This document shows, in pieces, positions 24,976 to 37,759 of a stretch of DNA of 64,000 bases. Source of the DNA: Nipponacmea schrenckii (Eukaryota > Mollusca > Gastropoda > Lottiidae); assembly GCA_030562195.1 (NCBI GenBank), contig JAUJPP010000003.1:45328602-45392601 (forward strand), given 5' to 3'. The notes under the pieces were generated by a model. It did not search any database, was not told where the DNA came from, and was given only the letters and a program-made list of their open reading frames with translations. The first letter of the stretch is position 1. Each line of letters opens with the position of its first letter. A program made the translations under genes and the position numbers.

Positions 24976-25186
24976 AATCAGTTCTGCCATTGGCTGGAAT
25001 TAGGTTTCTACACGAATTCCCGCCATAATAAGAATGTCAAAATATAAACTGTCGTTGCCACAAGATCTTAATAGAAATTACAGTTCGAATTCTTATATAC
25101 GTTTCATATAAATCAGTTCCGTCATGGGCTGGAATTCAGTTTCTACACGAATTCCCCGCCATAAATAAGAAATGTCAAATATAAAC
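24976..25186 (+). repeat. Tandem duplication, about 135-bp spacing
   Basis: A block of about 75 bp ('aatcagttctgccat', 'ggctggaatt', 'tttctacacgaattcc', 'cgccata', 'aagaa(a)tgtcaaa') occurs at about 24,977-25,050 and again at about 25,111-25,186 with about 10 differences. No coding potential. Confidence 0.8.
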
Positions 25187-26135
25187 AAATAAATATGAAA
25201 AATATAGTGTCGTAATAACAGAGACAGGAATGATTTCAATTGAGATCTTGCAATTTATAGTTATAAATGTAATGGGGTTTCACGCCATGTTTATAAATAA
25301 GTTGGCAGTACATGCTGCATGAATTGAATGTATGAATAAAAATGTGGAATGCTGTCAAAACATCGAAATAACTATTCAACTAAACAAGTTTACTTCAGTA
25401 ATTGTTTCATAATTCAATGCCTGGACTGTGTCCTTACAAAAAGTTCCGCAAAAAGCCCACTAAATCATGTTAAAAAACAAACAAATCTCTCGTTCGGCAT
25501 CGATTGACGTTCGTCAATATACAGATGCTACTGTAATCGCGATTTGTGTTCAATTTCTGGTGTCGATGCAAATCCATAGCAATATTATACAATACTCAAT
25601 ATTATATGACGAACGTCATGCTAAAGCCCACTGCGTATTTATTGTTGGTATACGTGTTTTTTTGAATAGAGTACTAAACAAGATGATCTGATCACGGTCA
25701 AATATTCTCAGAGAATAAACCACGTTTAAATGATATATGATATTCATAAGATTAATATCTAGAATATATTGATTTCTCGCCTTTTCTTTTTAGATATCTT
25801 TCTTTACCATTCTCAAAGATTCCATGCAGTCAGCGGAGTTAAACAAAGAATGGTGGCTTTCATCTTACACATTCAGCAAAAAACTTCCTTAGCTAATCTA
25901 TCTTGATTAGATGTCACTTCCGTTTCATTATTACATTCAGTTTTAACTCGGTCACAGTATTAAGAAAGTATCGAACGCTTCCCAATGACATTCATTATAA
26001 TGAATATGTCATTAATGAAACGAACTCCGCCACATGCTGTCAATTTTTTGATTAATTCTGATATTGAGCAGATAAAAAGCGAGAGAGAAGCTATAAGCGA
26101 TATCACAATATGGCGCTACAAGTTACTGGTTTAAA
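25187..26135. other. Intergenic, downstream of the 26.1-26.6 kb exon
   Basis: No gene recognised. For the minus-strand exon that ends at 26,136, the first clear AATAAA on that strand is only near 25,637-25,642, so its 3' end cannot be placed. Confidence 0.45.
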
Positions 26136-26608
26136 CTAATAACCCTTTCTTTTGATCATAGAATAATGTGTTAGTTGAAGATCGGACTTGCGTTTATCAC
26201 CACGTTCTAGAGTTCCGGTTACACAATAACCCATCTGGAAATCTCCAGGGTCTATATTCGTCGTTAGAAACATCCTAAAGTCCGGGGACGAAGAATCTTT
26301 AAAACGGCCAGTTATAATCATTGTACCGTTACCTTTATCTATCATTTTACCCTTGGTGCTTGTCTTTTTAGGTCCGGTAACCTCTACAATTTTGCATTTT
26401 GAGCGACTCCACCAATATGTTTTTAGTAACCAGTATGTGATGAGAGCTGGTTGAGCCCAACCTTCATACGGAAACATTAAAACTTTAGTTGGACAACCTT
26501 CATAACTGAACACCTTCCTACAACACTTTCCACGGGTTTCATAATAAAATAACTGCACCATCTTAAGTTATGCTCTATTGATGATAATTCTTTAAACTGA
26601 CATTTTTC
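26136..26608 (-). CDS. Unrecognised protein, 141 residues (single coding exon or 3' exon)
   Basis: The open frame runs from ATG at 26,561 to TAG at 26,136. The 141-codon length is unusual for this AT-rich background, and the exon is visibly more GC-rich than its flanks. Upstream on the same strand a strong polypyrimidine tract and AG end at 26,609, so an exon probably starts at 26,608 with a short 5' leader that contains stops; translation then begins at 26,561. The product is Cys-containing near its start (GKCCRKVFSYEGC), rich in Tyr/Trp in the middle (TYWLLKTYWWSRS), and ends basic. Spaced motifs such as GNGTMIITGRF and TNIDPGDFQMGYCV look like short beta strands, vaguely like calycin/lipocalin folds, but no family can be claimed. 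No signal peptide is evident. It may be a lineage-restricted gene. Confidence 0.5.
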
Positions 26609-29600
26609 TGAAAAAAAGAAAAGATCTTAGTTATTGCACTCAGCCCAAATAGGACGGTTTAGAAAATCATCTTAACTGTTATTTCCAAACTCCATTTATA
26701 TAAAATCAGTTTTTATTCCAATGCGTTGCTAGGGAGATTGAATTTGTATTCACAATAACACTTGAAATCTTCCTGCCCTTCAATACTGGGAATTCAAATA
26801 GTTACGTGGCATTTACATGTCTGATCGAATTTTACACTGACACATTTCCATCGTCAGTATCTTTTATCATAAAAGATACAATCATCTAATAATTCAGATT
26901 ACTAGCTAACAGACTTCAATAACAACTACGTTTGAATAAAAGTTAACTGATATTAAGATTTGATATGAAGTCAACACGAATTTATTAAAAAGGACTAATA
27001 GTGAAGAGTAGTACTTGTAGGATCTATGATATTATGTAAGTACAAGACATGTTATGTTATCATAATTCTATTATTTGTTCATCAATATCTTAAATACCAT
27101 TTCTATATAACTACAATACCAAATGTGTCAAATAAGAAATAAATTAATTGGACAAATCCTGTGGGTAATAGTGGATCGATGATTCACATGTATTATACAC
27201 CATTATATCTTTAATACACTAGATATTGAGTTCTTGGAAACTTTCTGTCTAAATATTCGATTATAAATCACACAGTTGACTTGGTGCTGTATGATAACAA
27301 TTTCTAGAATAGATTTTCATTAGAAACTCGTTAGATCTCTTTATACAACATATACCATATATAATACGTCTTAGATTGACATGACATTAGACATGACACA
27401 CTCTTCAGCTCTAAAAAATCATCATTAAAGTATTAGAGCATTTTCAGATGAATAATAGTAGGTTGTTGTAGAGAATTTAAATAAATTTTAACATCTATTT
27501 CAGGTAAATAAAGGTTATATTCATGTTATTCATATAATGTTCTAATGATCTAACACTGGGAGTAAATCTAACGATATACTATCGAACTCTGCCGCTGTAT
27601 TTTCATAATTGTACTTATTCATGTAATGAATTAGACAATTAACAATCCATTGACTTAAAAATTCGTATTATTTCCATTGCACATACTGTTACCAGATTAC
27701 AATCAAATCAATATTTATCATTTACTTTTGAATATCTTAACAAGTTATTGAGGGGGTGGAAATGTACAGAAGCTTTTATCAATGTTTATATAGAGAATGT
27801 ATAAGGAAGCTAAGACCTAAAATAATAAATCGTATTATAGATTGTAATATCCTTAGGTCTATTTTTGTTATAGCGTAAGGGCCTACATGTTCCTCACTGA
27901 GAAAATGACTAGATACCATTTATCTTTAGAAGATATGAGGTCAGTTCTGGACTTCCTGGTAATATGTTCTTTTAACAACTATATTTTGACTAAGTCAAAT
28001 TTGACATGGCTGAGCTGTAATTGAAATTCCTCCAAAAATATCTAAGTGACTAAATATGTCTCTTTTTTCTGAAAATTTTGGGTTTAACAGTTTGTTAAAT
28101 TGACGAGCACAGAAACCTAACATCATATTATATATCATAATAATATATATCATTTTGTTTGTTGTAGCACGTGCTGAAAGTGGGGCTAATATGTCAGTGG
28201 TGCTCTGTGCAGACAATCATAGTTCCTCCTCTCTCGCTTTAAATTCACAGAGTAAGTCGTGCTATAACTTCTATTTCAACGATTTATACAACTGTTATGC
28301 GTCGCTCACCCACTAATACAACGAAAAGATCAAAGGAATTTGCCGATGTAATAAATCTTAGTAGCAATAAAATAAAATACAGACTACCACGGGACATAAC
28401 AGGACTTAATAATCAAATTATTTTCGTAAAATAGATAGTAGATAGTAATCTAAAATTCAAAAGAGAAAACATAACAAATGTTCTGAAATGTCAGATGTTT
28501 CAAATTCTGCAAACAACAATAGTATTAAAATAGAGAAAAAAAATCTTTGACTGCAGAGATGGTGAAAATCTCTTCAATACCAAAATTTAGACCAAGGACA
28601 ATAAATTATTATAAAGTAGACTTTGTCATTCGTTTAATGTACGTTCAAACCTGCTAATGCAACTTGCTTTAGGCTTCACCGATCCTCGAAAAAGGCAATA
28701 AAAGATAGAAATTGGATAGAGAAAAAAAGCAAATCGCATAAAGCAGTCAAATGGAAGGAAAATGAAATGAAACGGAATTCACTGGAGGGCTGTAAACTTT
28801 AAATTACTGCTTTATATTGCCAGTATTAGAAGAAAAACGAGTTGAATTTAAAAATTATCAAATTTCTTGCTTACTGAAAGTTAATAAATCTACCGAGATT
28901 TCCATTCTTCGCACCTTTTTATCCATTTCAGACTATTTCAATAAACAAAATCAAATCTCTCAAGATGTTGATTTTCTTTGGGTTCTATAATCCTAGTGAA
29001 TTCAGCTGATTAAATTTGTCTGCTATTTGAAGGACATTGGTGTATGCATTGGAAAGGTTATCCTGGGAAGGTGATGCAATTTAGGTGTACTTTGCTATAC
29101 CATGTATTGATATATAAATTAATGGCTTCTGGCCAGTATAATCTGTTCATGGAGTAAATGGGAAAGCAAGAAATTTGGCATATAGTTTGTATGACTCGTT
29201 GGTGTTCAGTGCAAGAAAGTTTGTCTCCTGAACCTCAGTCCAATTATCATTCATTGTGGTTTGTTAGTGACATTTTGTCTGGTATCTCCTATAATTAATC
29301 ACTGGCCTCCTTCTGTCCTAGTTAATATTCAAATATTCATTAATGTAGACTATTTCTTCTATTACATCTATCTATCTGACTATTTATTCAGTCTCTCCCT
29401 TTGTTAAAAAAAAAACAATATGGAGAGGCCCCAGCTTGCCCGAATCATTGTTATTCTTTAAAATATTTTTTTTGACTTCGGTGTATTGATCAATTTAACA
29501 ATGAGAATAATAATTTAACCATACCATGAATATGAGAATAAAATCACATGCTGTTTTATCTGATCAAAATGGATGTCTCTATAAGACGTTGTTCTTATGG
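26609..29600. other. Intergenic or possible intron of the 26.1 kb gene
   Basis: Strong AT bias. No upstream exon of the 26.1-26.6 kb gene could be identified on the minus strand, and no other gene is seen. Confidence 0.45.
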
Positions 29601-30825
29601 CATACATATTTGGTCTGCCTTATAAGATCAGATTTATTTCATAATTTGACTTTATCTTTATCAGCACAATGCAATGAAACCGTAATAGGCAGCACTACAG
29701 CTATGTTTCTGAATAGTAACCTACAATAAAGATGGATTTCTGGAGAGTTTTCTAACAAAAACCATCAACAGTACCACAGTTGTAAACATTTCGATTTAAG
29801 TAGGTAGAATTATGGATAGATATCAATTCAAATTCAGGATGTTACAAAAAAAAGTGGATTTGTGGCTAAATCGTAGAATTATGGATAGATATCAATTCAA
29901 ATAAAGATCGTAGTCTGGAAAAGATGAATGCTGGTTTTCAACAGGACGTCACAAATGAAGGTGGACTTGTGGCCATATTGTGTAATAACTTAAAAAAATC
30001 CGTTTCTGAATAACTACCATCAACCCAATTATGTCTGGTTATGAACATCACCCTCAATGTTTTTTTTTTACATTAATTGGAACTCTATCCCCCAATTCTT
30101 ATTACAGAACAGTCTCTGTGTATCATCTGCGTGTATGTCTTGAAAATAGTTGGTGAGATACCGACCGTCTATATCGACCGTCTATCTATAATTAATTAAT
30201 TAAAATTCTATAATTAAAGATGTCTATTACAAGTCACAGCCAATATACATATATTCAATTAATTAGATTTACGTCAAGTTCGAGTGTGACGTCTACATTC
30301 ATATCTTGTCTAATTTATATTCTATGTAGGTAAGCACGAGATGTCGGATTGTCAGAAATGTCTATTTATTTCAATCTGATGCATTATAAATGCATTGTAT
30401 AATACTCAATTTGCATAAAAATCAGAAAGAAGAGCAGTGTTAACCTGACAAGCAGTAGCCGTTTTCCCTGTGCCATACTTTAACACAAACATATGGAAAG
30501 TTTATTCCCCCATTGCAGAGCAAAGGGAATTCTATTCTATCCAGTTCTATCAGAATAACTTCAGCTGCATACACTCAGCATGATGAACTTATGGTAACCT
30601 TTGAGTCCGTCTTAAAAAATCAGTTTTATTAACAATTTGACTTGATCTTAAGGGTTCCATACCTTCAACCATCAGCACAATGCAATGAAGGTGAGTTTTA
30701 AAACTGTTATAGGCAGCACTACATCAGGTATGTTTCTGAATAGTTACCTACTATAAAGATGTAAATTATACACCTTTTTCAACAACACCAATGAAGATTG
30801 GTGTCTGGAGAGTTTTCCAATGATT
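29600..30825 (+). repeat. Diverged duplicated block at 29.60-29.76 and 30.62-30.82 kb
   Basis: Both copies carry 'atttgactt(t/g)atctt', 'atcagcacaatgcaatgaa', 'ataggcagcactaca', 'tatgtttctgaatagt', 'ataaagatg' and 'ctggagagttttc'. The second has about 60 extra bases. Between them, 'tagaattatggatagatatc' occurs twice (29,807 and 29,875). There is no coding signal; this is probably a decayed dispersed element or segmental duplication. Confidence 0.65.
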
Positions 30826-33800
30826 AATCTTTAACGCCACCATTTCTGTCAACTGTGACAATGTGAAGTGTTACTAATATTTTTTTTTTATCTAGAAACG
30901 GGTAATTGTGTACCAAGAGAAATTGTTGTTTGAAATATTACGATCTGTATTTTAAATTACCAAAATACGCTTGTTGACGTCGTACAGGTCTTTCTACACT
31001 GATTCGCAATTCTAAAATCCCGACGTGGTCGAAATAAAATGAACCTTCATGATTAACCTTATATTATAGGTTCACTAATTGAATCGCTACATTCATCAAG
31101 CCATCACATTACAAATTGAAAATCTATATAGCTGTCAACTTGATTCACGTAAACAATAATCTTTTCAATCACTAACAGACCATATCTCAGACGGTGAGTT
31201 TTCATATCCATCTAGAGGTTAGAACCTTAAAGCAGACGATTGGTAGGGCATTGAATCCTAATAAAGAAGAACCAAAGGATTCAGTAAAGATTCTGGTTCT
31301 CTCTATATTATTCCTTCAACAGGTTTAGAAGTATTTATGTTCCTTTCATAGAAATATCGAAGTTAATATTTAAATCATGTTTGACAGATTTGTCAGTGAA
31401 CAGGCGAGATTTAAAACAAATGCACATTAAAATCGCATTAAGTTGTCAAATTGATTTGAAATTGAATATTACTAAGTTTCTAAAATATGTCCAACCCGAC
31501 TAGTCAATTTGCATATTAGTTTCATAGCTATGTACTCTTATATTACTGGCCATTGATAAAAGTCGACATCCATTTACATGCAATAAAAGAACATCAACTG
31601 CTGTAGTAGGGTTGATGGTCTGATTAGCATAATCTTGAAAACGCCTGTACGTCTACTTACAGAAAACAGGAAGCTATTACTTTAAAGTGGTATGCGCTAG
31701 CATCAAAATAACAATTGATAACACAGATATTATATCAATTATTTTACACTTTGTAAACCCATCCATTAACAATTTATGTTAATAGAGGGAATAAATTTCA
31801 TTTGTTTACAGCAAACAAATAGTTATGTTTTAATTCTGTTCAATATACAGTTTACCTCAGCTTTGGGACTATTATATAGATATTGCAAAGTATACCAGGT
31901 TCGTGGCACCCACAGGCCTAGTAACTATGGACTGATTGAATTAAACAAACTTTTAAATTGCAGAATTTATCAAGTGAATCTGCTACAGTCTGCGATTCTC
32001 TCCAATAAATTTAACTGTAACCGTAGATCATCCCGTCTGTTTAACAATTATCATCATTTATAGATTTTCACTGCATTTAAAGGTCATAGACAGCTTTTAA
32101 TACTAGCAGGATATTTTTTAACCAACCAATTCACACAGACTGATATTTGATTTATTGGAAAGTCAGTGGTGAATTTAATTTAGTGGAGAATTGAAGGAAA
32201 GTTAAAATGTTCTATGTATTTATTCTACATTTATCTTCTTCCAGCCAGATTGAAATACGAGATTTTCACTTTAATTGTATTATACATTTTCCTTCTTAAG
32301 AAAATAACAATTTTATGATTTTGACAAAGAGTTGAATACAAAGAAAAACTAAAGCGAGGAATTGGAAGACAATTTTCAAAAACTTTTGCAGAAACCCTGT
32401 GTTGTTGCTGGCTCTGATAAATAATTAAAAGTGCTACAAATCTACTGTTCTGACAATTTCAATAAAAAAAAATGGTTTCATTAATAAGATTGACAAATTT
32501 CACACCATTTCAATCCAATCCAGTGAGTTTATATAACCTATTCAATCAATTGTCAGTTGATAATAATATGGCGCCCAACTTGACTTGGATGAAACAAATG
32601 AAAGTAACACAGTAAAGCAAGGTCTGAGATTAAAATGATCCTGTCCATCAAACCATACAACTGAAGGAAATTAAATAGTTTTAGGTCACCTTCTTTAAGT
32701 ATTTATAGCTTTTAAATGGAGTTTCTTCTATTGTGGACAGTAATGGGATATGGTACTGAGATAATTCCAGAAAGAAGCCATTTGAATATGAAGGCAGAAG
32801 TAATTCTGAAGGGGGGGGGGAATTTAATTTAATACAGATTTAATTAGTCGAACGATAATCCGATAGAACGTCCTTTGTTCTATAAATAGATTTAGTATAA
32901 GTAATATAAGTCAAAGCTTTTAACACCGTCTATAAAAAAAAAAAACAGTATTCATAAAGGAATTTTGAGTTCGCTTCAAAGTCTAAAAAAAACAGCTTTC
33001 ATCTTATGAGCTTATGTGGGCCTCGTAGCATCAGATCTCTCGGACAATACATCAGTATTATTATCATAGAAATAAATTCTGTTTTACCCAATTAAATTTA
33101 TGTCCATTTTGGTCTCAAGATGATTATGGTCGCTTTGATTTAACAACCTTTTGACCAATTTAGTCCTCTCTATTATCTTCAATGGCGTTCTGTCTTATAA
33201 TAATTGGCAGGAATTTCTGTTTCTGTTTTCTCGACAATATATAATGATTACTGTCTCGTATCACTCTTTATTTATGGTCATCCAATTATTACAGACTAAG
33301 GTTCGCTCAACGAAGGATATATATTTTGTAATGGGATTTAATCATTTTAATTAAGAAATTATAATTTTTATAATTGATTCTAATCAGGAGCCAAATATAT
33401 TTGGTTCGATTTCTCAAAATTTTCTTATAGATTATAGACAATAATCACTCAAACGAGTGTCTTTGACATAACTTATAGGGCAAACATTTATAGATTTAGC
33501 CTCAAAATCACTTTGATTTATTCAAAGAACAATCCAGAATTACATGTTACTTCCGTTTGCATTATAAATAGGATAAAAATAAAAACGCTCTATTCTGAAA
33601 AATTATTTTATGAACTTCCATTTTTAATTTCATAAATATAAAAAAGTAAAGTATTTGGTTTATTATGACCTCCATTTGGTTAAGCTTTATATAATATAGA
33701 ATATTCTATGTTCAGACATTGGCCTCATTCTGTCAAAGTGGAATTGAAATGAGGTAGTAATTATAGCAACCAGAAATTGAACATTAAGTAGTTCCAATGT

Positions 33801-34085
33801 GACAGTGTTAGTCTGGAACTTACTCATTGTTTACATCGTCATTTTCTATCATTGCTTTCGAGGACTGTTAAGCAACAGTTACCTTTTGCACAGAGAAACA
33901 TTAACAAGAACGTTTAATTTTCAACTCCATTTTGTGCTAGTAACATAAACGAAATGTTTGTATATTTACGATTCTCGTGACAGATCTTTGCTTAATTACA
34001 GACATCAATATTGGCGACATCCATCAAACGATAAAGATATCAATAGCTCATATGAAATCCATTTCGGTCGAATGTACGAAGAGAT
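30826..34085. other. Intergenic, no recognised gene
   Basis: AT-rich DNA with a (G)10 run at 32,811-32,820 and short ORFs only, the longest being 95 codons at 31,776-32,063 without a recognisable domain. Confidence 0.5.
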
Positions 34086-34935
34086 AAATAAACTAGATTA
34101 GTCCATGTTGATAGAAAAACTGACCTTAACTTTAACCTGACTATATTAATCTAAGAGTAAAAGTATCAAGGGAAATCTCAAGTCACTAACAATTTTACCT
34201 TCTTTATTATACTCGCTCCATTGAGATTATATTACATTACGCTAGGTGAAAACTTCCCCCACAGTGTGTTCAGGGCCCTCTTTGCAATAGGTCGTTTTGT
34301 TATAAGTCTTTTACACTTGTTTAACCTTATTATATGAATCTTAGAGTAATGGTATCAAGGGAAATCTGAAGTCATTAACAATCTTATAAAAATTTCTTGT
34401 TTATTACACTCACCGTATTCCCAGGACAAAAGAATACTATCCATACAGTGGGTTTAAGGTGCATTTTGATATGTTAAAATACAATCAAGAATGAAACAAA
34501 CCAACCCTCTATAACAATTTGATAATATTAGTGTGCTTGATGGACGATCAGTGATATAAGGAAACTTGTTTTAGCTGTAACTTCACAAATATACTAAATT
34601 ATAGTAGAGAAAGTTGCAAGGTAGTATATAGTATTAACAGGATAGTTGCATAGCTATTTGTCAACGAAACCTTTTAGTGAAATGTTAATTTAAAATTTCC
34701 AAGAATTCCAACAAAAGCTGTCTTATCATTTGCTGCTTCGCTCACCTTTACACCATGTTATTTATTTATAGATTGTTCTGAAAAATTTAAGTTGGTGAAG
34801 TCTTAAACCTTTTACTGAACCAAACTAATTGTGACATTAACCTTGCTGATTAAAAGTACTGATGTATGTTTCAGGGGAAATCTCGAGTCAACAGTAATTA
34901 CATACAAGTATTTCCTTTAATATACTCTCTTTTCC
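34085..34935 (+). repeat. Three diverged copies of a block of about 100 bp
   Basis: Copies at about 34,125-34,215, 34,318-34,415 and 34,828-34,930 share 'attaacctt/taacctgac', 'gtatcaagggaaatctcaag', 'tcactaacaatt' and 'tttattatactc'. The spacing is irregular (about 195 and about 510 bp). No ORF. Confidence 0.6.
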
Positions 34936-36175
34936 TATTTGATGCTCATATTACGGAGCGTCTAATCCTCTATCTTCCTACCAGACGTTCCAATGTGTCT
35001 GTTTGTTTCCCTATGTCGTAGTCTCTTAGTCAAAGCAGGTCTTGAGGCGTAGAATATAACAATTTACAATTCACGAACAGTTTATATTTCGTATGTAATA
35101 TTAGAGACAGAGCATGCTAAACCTCAAGGGATATTAGACTGTAACTCTGGGAGAATAATCATGGCGAGATATCGCAAAAAAAAAAAAAATATAATGATCT
35201 AAAATAAGATAACACGTTTTGTAATTTGTGTTCAGTTGCTCGTCTCAAATAGGAGCATAATTCGTTATTTTAAAATGCTTTTGTAATTATCTTAATGTAT
35301 TTCAGTTATAGATAAGGAATGGAAATGACTGAGTGAATATAATCTGTGTTCAGAATCTTTCATATTCATCATTAATCAATACTTATCTTAAGTTATTTAA
35401 CTTACAATATTTGATTGCGTGTTCTTTAGAATAAAGAATGTTGACAACGTCTTATTTTCTTAGAAGTAAAACAAATCACGAAGTAACCTTAAACATTATA
35501 CAATATTATTTTCAATACGTCGTTAAGTCATGACATTTTGGATGTGCCTGGAATGGTTTGAACTTACTCTTTGAGGTAGGGTGTAAAACAGTGTAATATT
35601 AACAGAAATGTTCAATAACCAACGGCTCTCTTGTTTGTAGACTTCTTTGAAGCATGAAATTGATTTACATCAGCAATAAAAGAAGAATTATCGTAAAAAA
35701 AAAGTTTTATCTTGGAAATTAGGAGATGATTATTGGAAATTATGTTTGTTCTATTTGTATTTTGGTTAAACTCAAAGATTAAAATCTTACTCTTACAGAA
35801 ATGCAATCACAGTCTATTTCTATGTTTGAAATTAATCTGATTCTTTTTCCATATTAACTTATTTTCCGTTCGGATTTAGATGTGGAGCATGATTAAATGA
35901 CGACTAACGTGCTTATATTTACTATATAACCATGATGTGTTACTTTTCTGAATATTCTGATAAGAGCAACATGACAAAATCAAATATTGTATGCCCTTTT
36001 TTTTCTTTATTAAAATGTTTCTAAGGTCGAAGAGTTCAATAAACCGCGTGGTAATTTTTAATAATAATATTAGTGTAAGATCTCAAAATTGGCTAACAAG
36101 ATTCTATATTTTGTAATTTTTTCTTGCTCTGAAAATGCAATGTAAGTGTCTAAGTTTTATTTAATTGAAGGATTT
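34936..36175. other. Intergenic, no recognised gene
   Basis: AT-rich, with a poly(A) run near 35,176-35,189. Nothing else can be supported. Confidence 0.5.
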
Positions 36176-36582
36176 AACAACAATGTGCAAAAAAAAAAGG
36201 AAATGAAATGAATGGAGTTTTACGTCCTACTCTTCTGCACCTTATGGGCTAATGAAGACGGGCAACGCCATGCAGTGTGCAATGAGGGAGATTTTGCCAG
36301 GACAGCGGCATTAGCCTACTCTTTTTGCGATTTCCAACTGTCGAGGGATCTTTAACGTGCACAGCCTGTAGCACACGGGGCCCTCGTTTTATTGTCCCAT
36401 CCGAACGACTAGACGCTTTTTTTATGTCAGTCCCTCCGACCCGCATCATGAAAAGGGGAAACCGGGCTGAAAAATCCGAAAGTTCATCTCGACCTTTGCC
36501 GGGATTGAACCCTGGACCTTCAGGTTAGCGAGCAAGCGTCTAACCCACTGAGCCACCGCGGCTCCCAACAACAATGTGCAAA
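36176..36582 (-). mobile_element. tRNA-derived SINE with perfect 16-bp target duplication
   Basis: Read on the minus strand, the element begins at 36,566 with a tRNA-like head. The RNA polymerase III A box TGGCTCAGTGG is at 36,555-36,545 and the B box GGTTCAATCCC at 36,511-36,501. A conserved central body follows, then a 3' tail ending in CATTTCATTTCC and a T run at about 36,192. AACAACAATGTGCAAA is repeated exactly at 36,176-36,191 and 36,567-36,582: a clean target-site duplication, so the insertion is fairly young. The head has the tRNA landmarks but extends into unrelated sequence, so it is not a functional tRNA gene. ORFs on both strands here are by-products. Confidence 0.9.
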
Positions 36583-37140
36583 GTTCTGATCAGATGAAAC
36601 AATCTAACAATCTTCACTCAACAAAATAAAGTGATCACCTCTTTTTTAGAACTATATTACCGCTGTTCCGTATATTTATATTTTTTGAGAGTGTGACTCA
36701 CTGAAATGATTACTATAATGAATGAGTGTCACAATACATATACGCTTTAAGCTAGAGTTTATTGGGAAATATTGTATAGTTATTGTAAATTGTCAGTGAA
36801 ATCTTGCAAGAGTAAAATAGTTATGAGACGTGATCCTAAGCAAGATGACAAATCGATGTTTTAAGCCGAGAGAAAGGGAGGGAATACTAAATAGGGTTAT
36901 TAACCTCATCTATTAAGAAAAGAGTTGAAGTGCTGTAATAATCAATACATGTTTCTAGATATATAAATGATAACTAATAACAGTTCTTTATGACTTTTTT
37001 TATTCCATTTATGTATCCTTAGCTAACTAAATTTTATTTGGCAGAAACCATAATGAATTCAGCAAATACATAAAATGGGCTAAGATTCGGTTCTGTTCTC
37101 ATAACTGATGGACAGAAATTTTTAGCTCGAGAAATTAAAT
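36583..37140. other. Intergenic, no recognised gene
   Basis: No gene or RNA gene seen between the SINE and the short tandem repeat. Confidence 0.5.
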
Positions 37141-37147
37141 TGATACG

Positions 37148-37252
37148 GTAGTATACAGGAACCTAATAGTTTCAAACTTATACAGGAATTTATACAGGAA
37201 CTTAATAGTTTCAAACTTATACAGGAATTTATACAGGAACTTAATAGTTAGA
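37148..37252 (+). repeat. 46-bp tandem repeat, about 2.3 copies
   Basis: The unit 'tacaggaacttaatagtttc' + 'aaacttatacaggaattta' is repeated and contains the shorter internal phrase 'atacaggaa'. It is followed by a T/G-rich low-complexity tract near 37,330-37,375. Confidence 0.85.
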
Positions 37253-37759
37253 AGTGAACGTATATTCGGAATACTATTCTTGCAATTATAGGAAATATTG
37301 ATCAGGATAAGAATTTGCAGATATAACTTGCTTTTTTTGTTTTTGTGGGTTTTTTTTTTGGTTTTTTTTGTTGTTGTCAAAATTCGAATTTTCATTGATT
37401 CAAATAATTGACCATGTCTGGTAATAGGTTGGATGATGCCAAACAGGTTTCACAGTCAGTATATAATGGTTGGATTTCATGTTGTGTCAGATTAAAATAA
37501 GACCTACTAATTTGTTTGGTATCAGGTATTTTTTGTTCCATTAGTTGTAAATGTGACTTGCTTGATTGATATTATAGATTTCCAATTTGTCTTTTGTGAC
37601 ATTCACGAGAAGAAAGGATAATTTGTAAACGAAGCAATGATCAAGGTTTATAATGCGGTAATAGCGTGTTTTATGGTGTTTAGACATGGATTGCGTTACA
37701 CTTTACTACTTACGGTAACCTATAGCTTGCTGTATGTAAATCGTGTAGCAAGAGTCCGT

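Noticed and set aside
36249..36528. Overlapping ORFs on both strands with high GC
   Set aside because: They lie entirely within the tRNA-derived SINE; the open frames reflect its base composition.
36495..36566. tRNA gene candidate (A and B boxes)
   Set aside because: It is continuous with the SINE body and flanked by a target duplication, so it is a SINE promoter rather than a cellular tRNA gene.
37135..37395. 86-codon minus-strand ORF with repeated KFLYKFLYKFE
   Set aside because: It is read from a 46-bp tandem repeat and a T/G-rich tract; low-complexity artefact.
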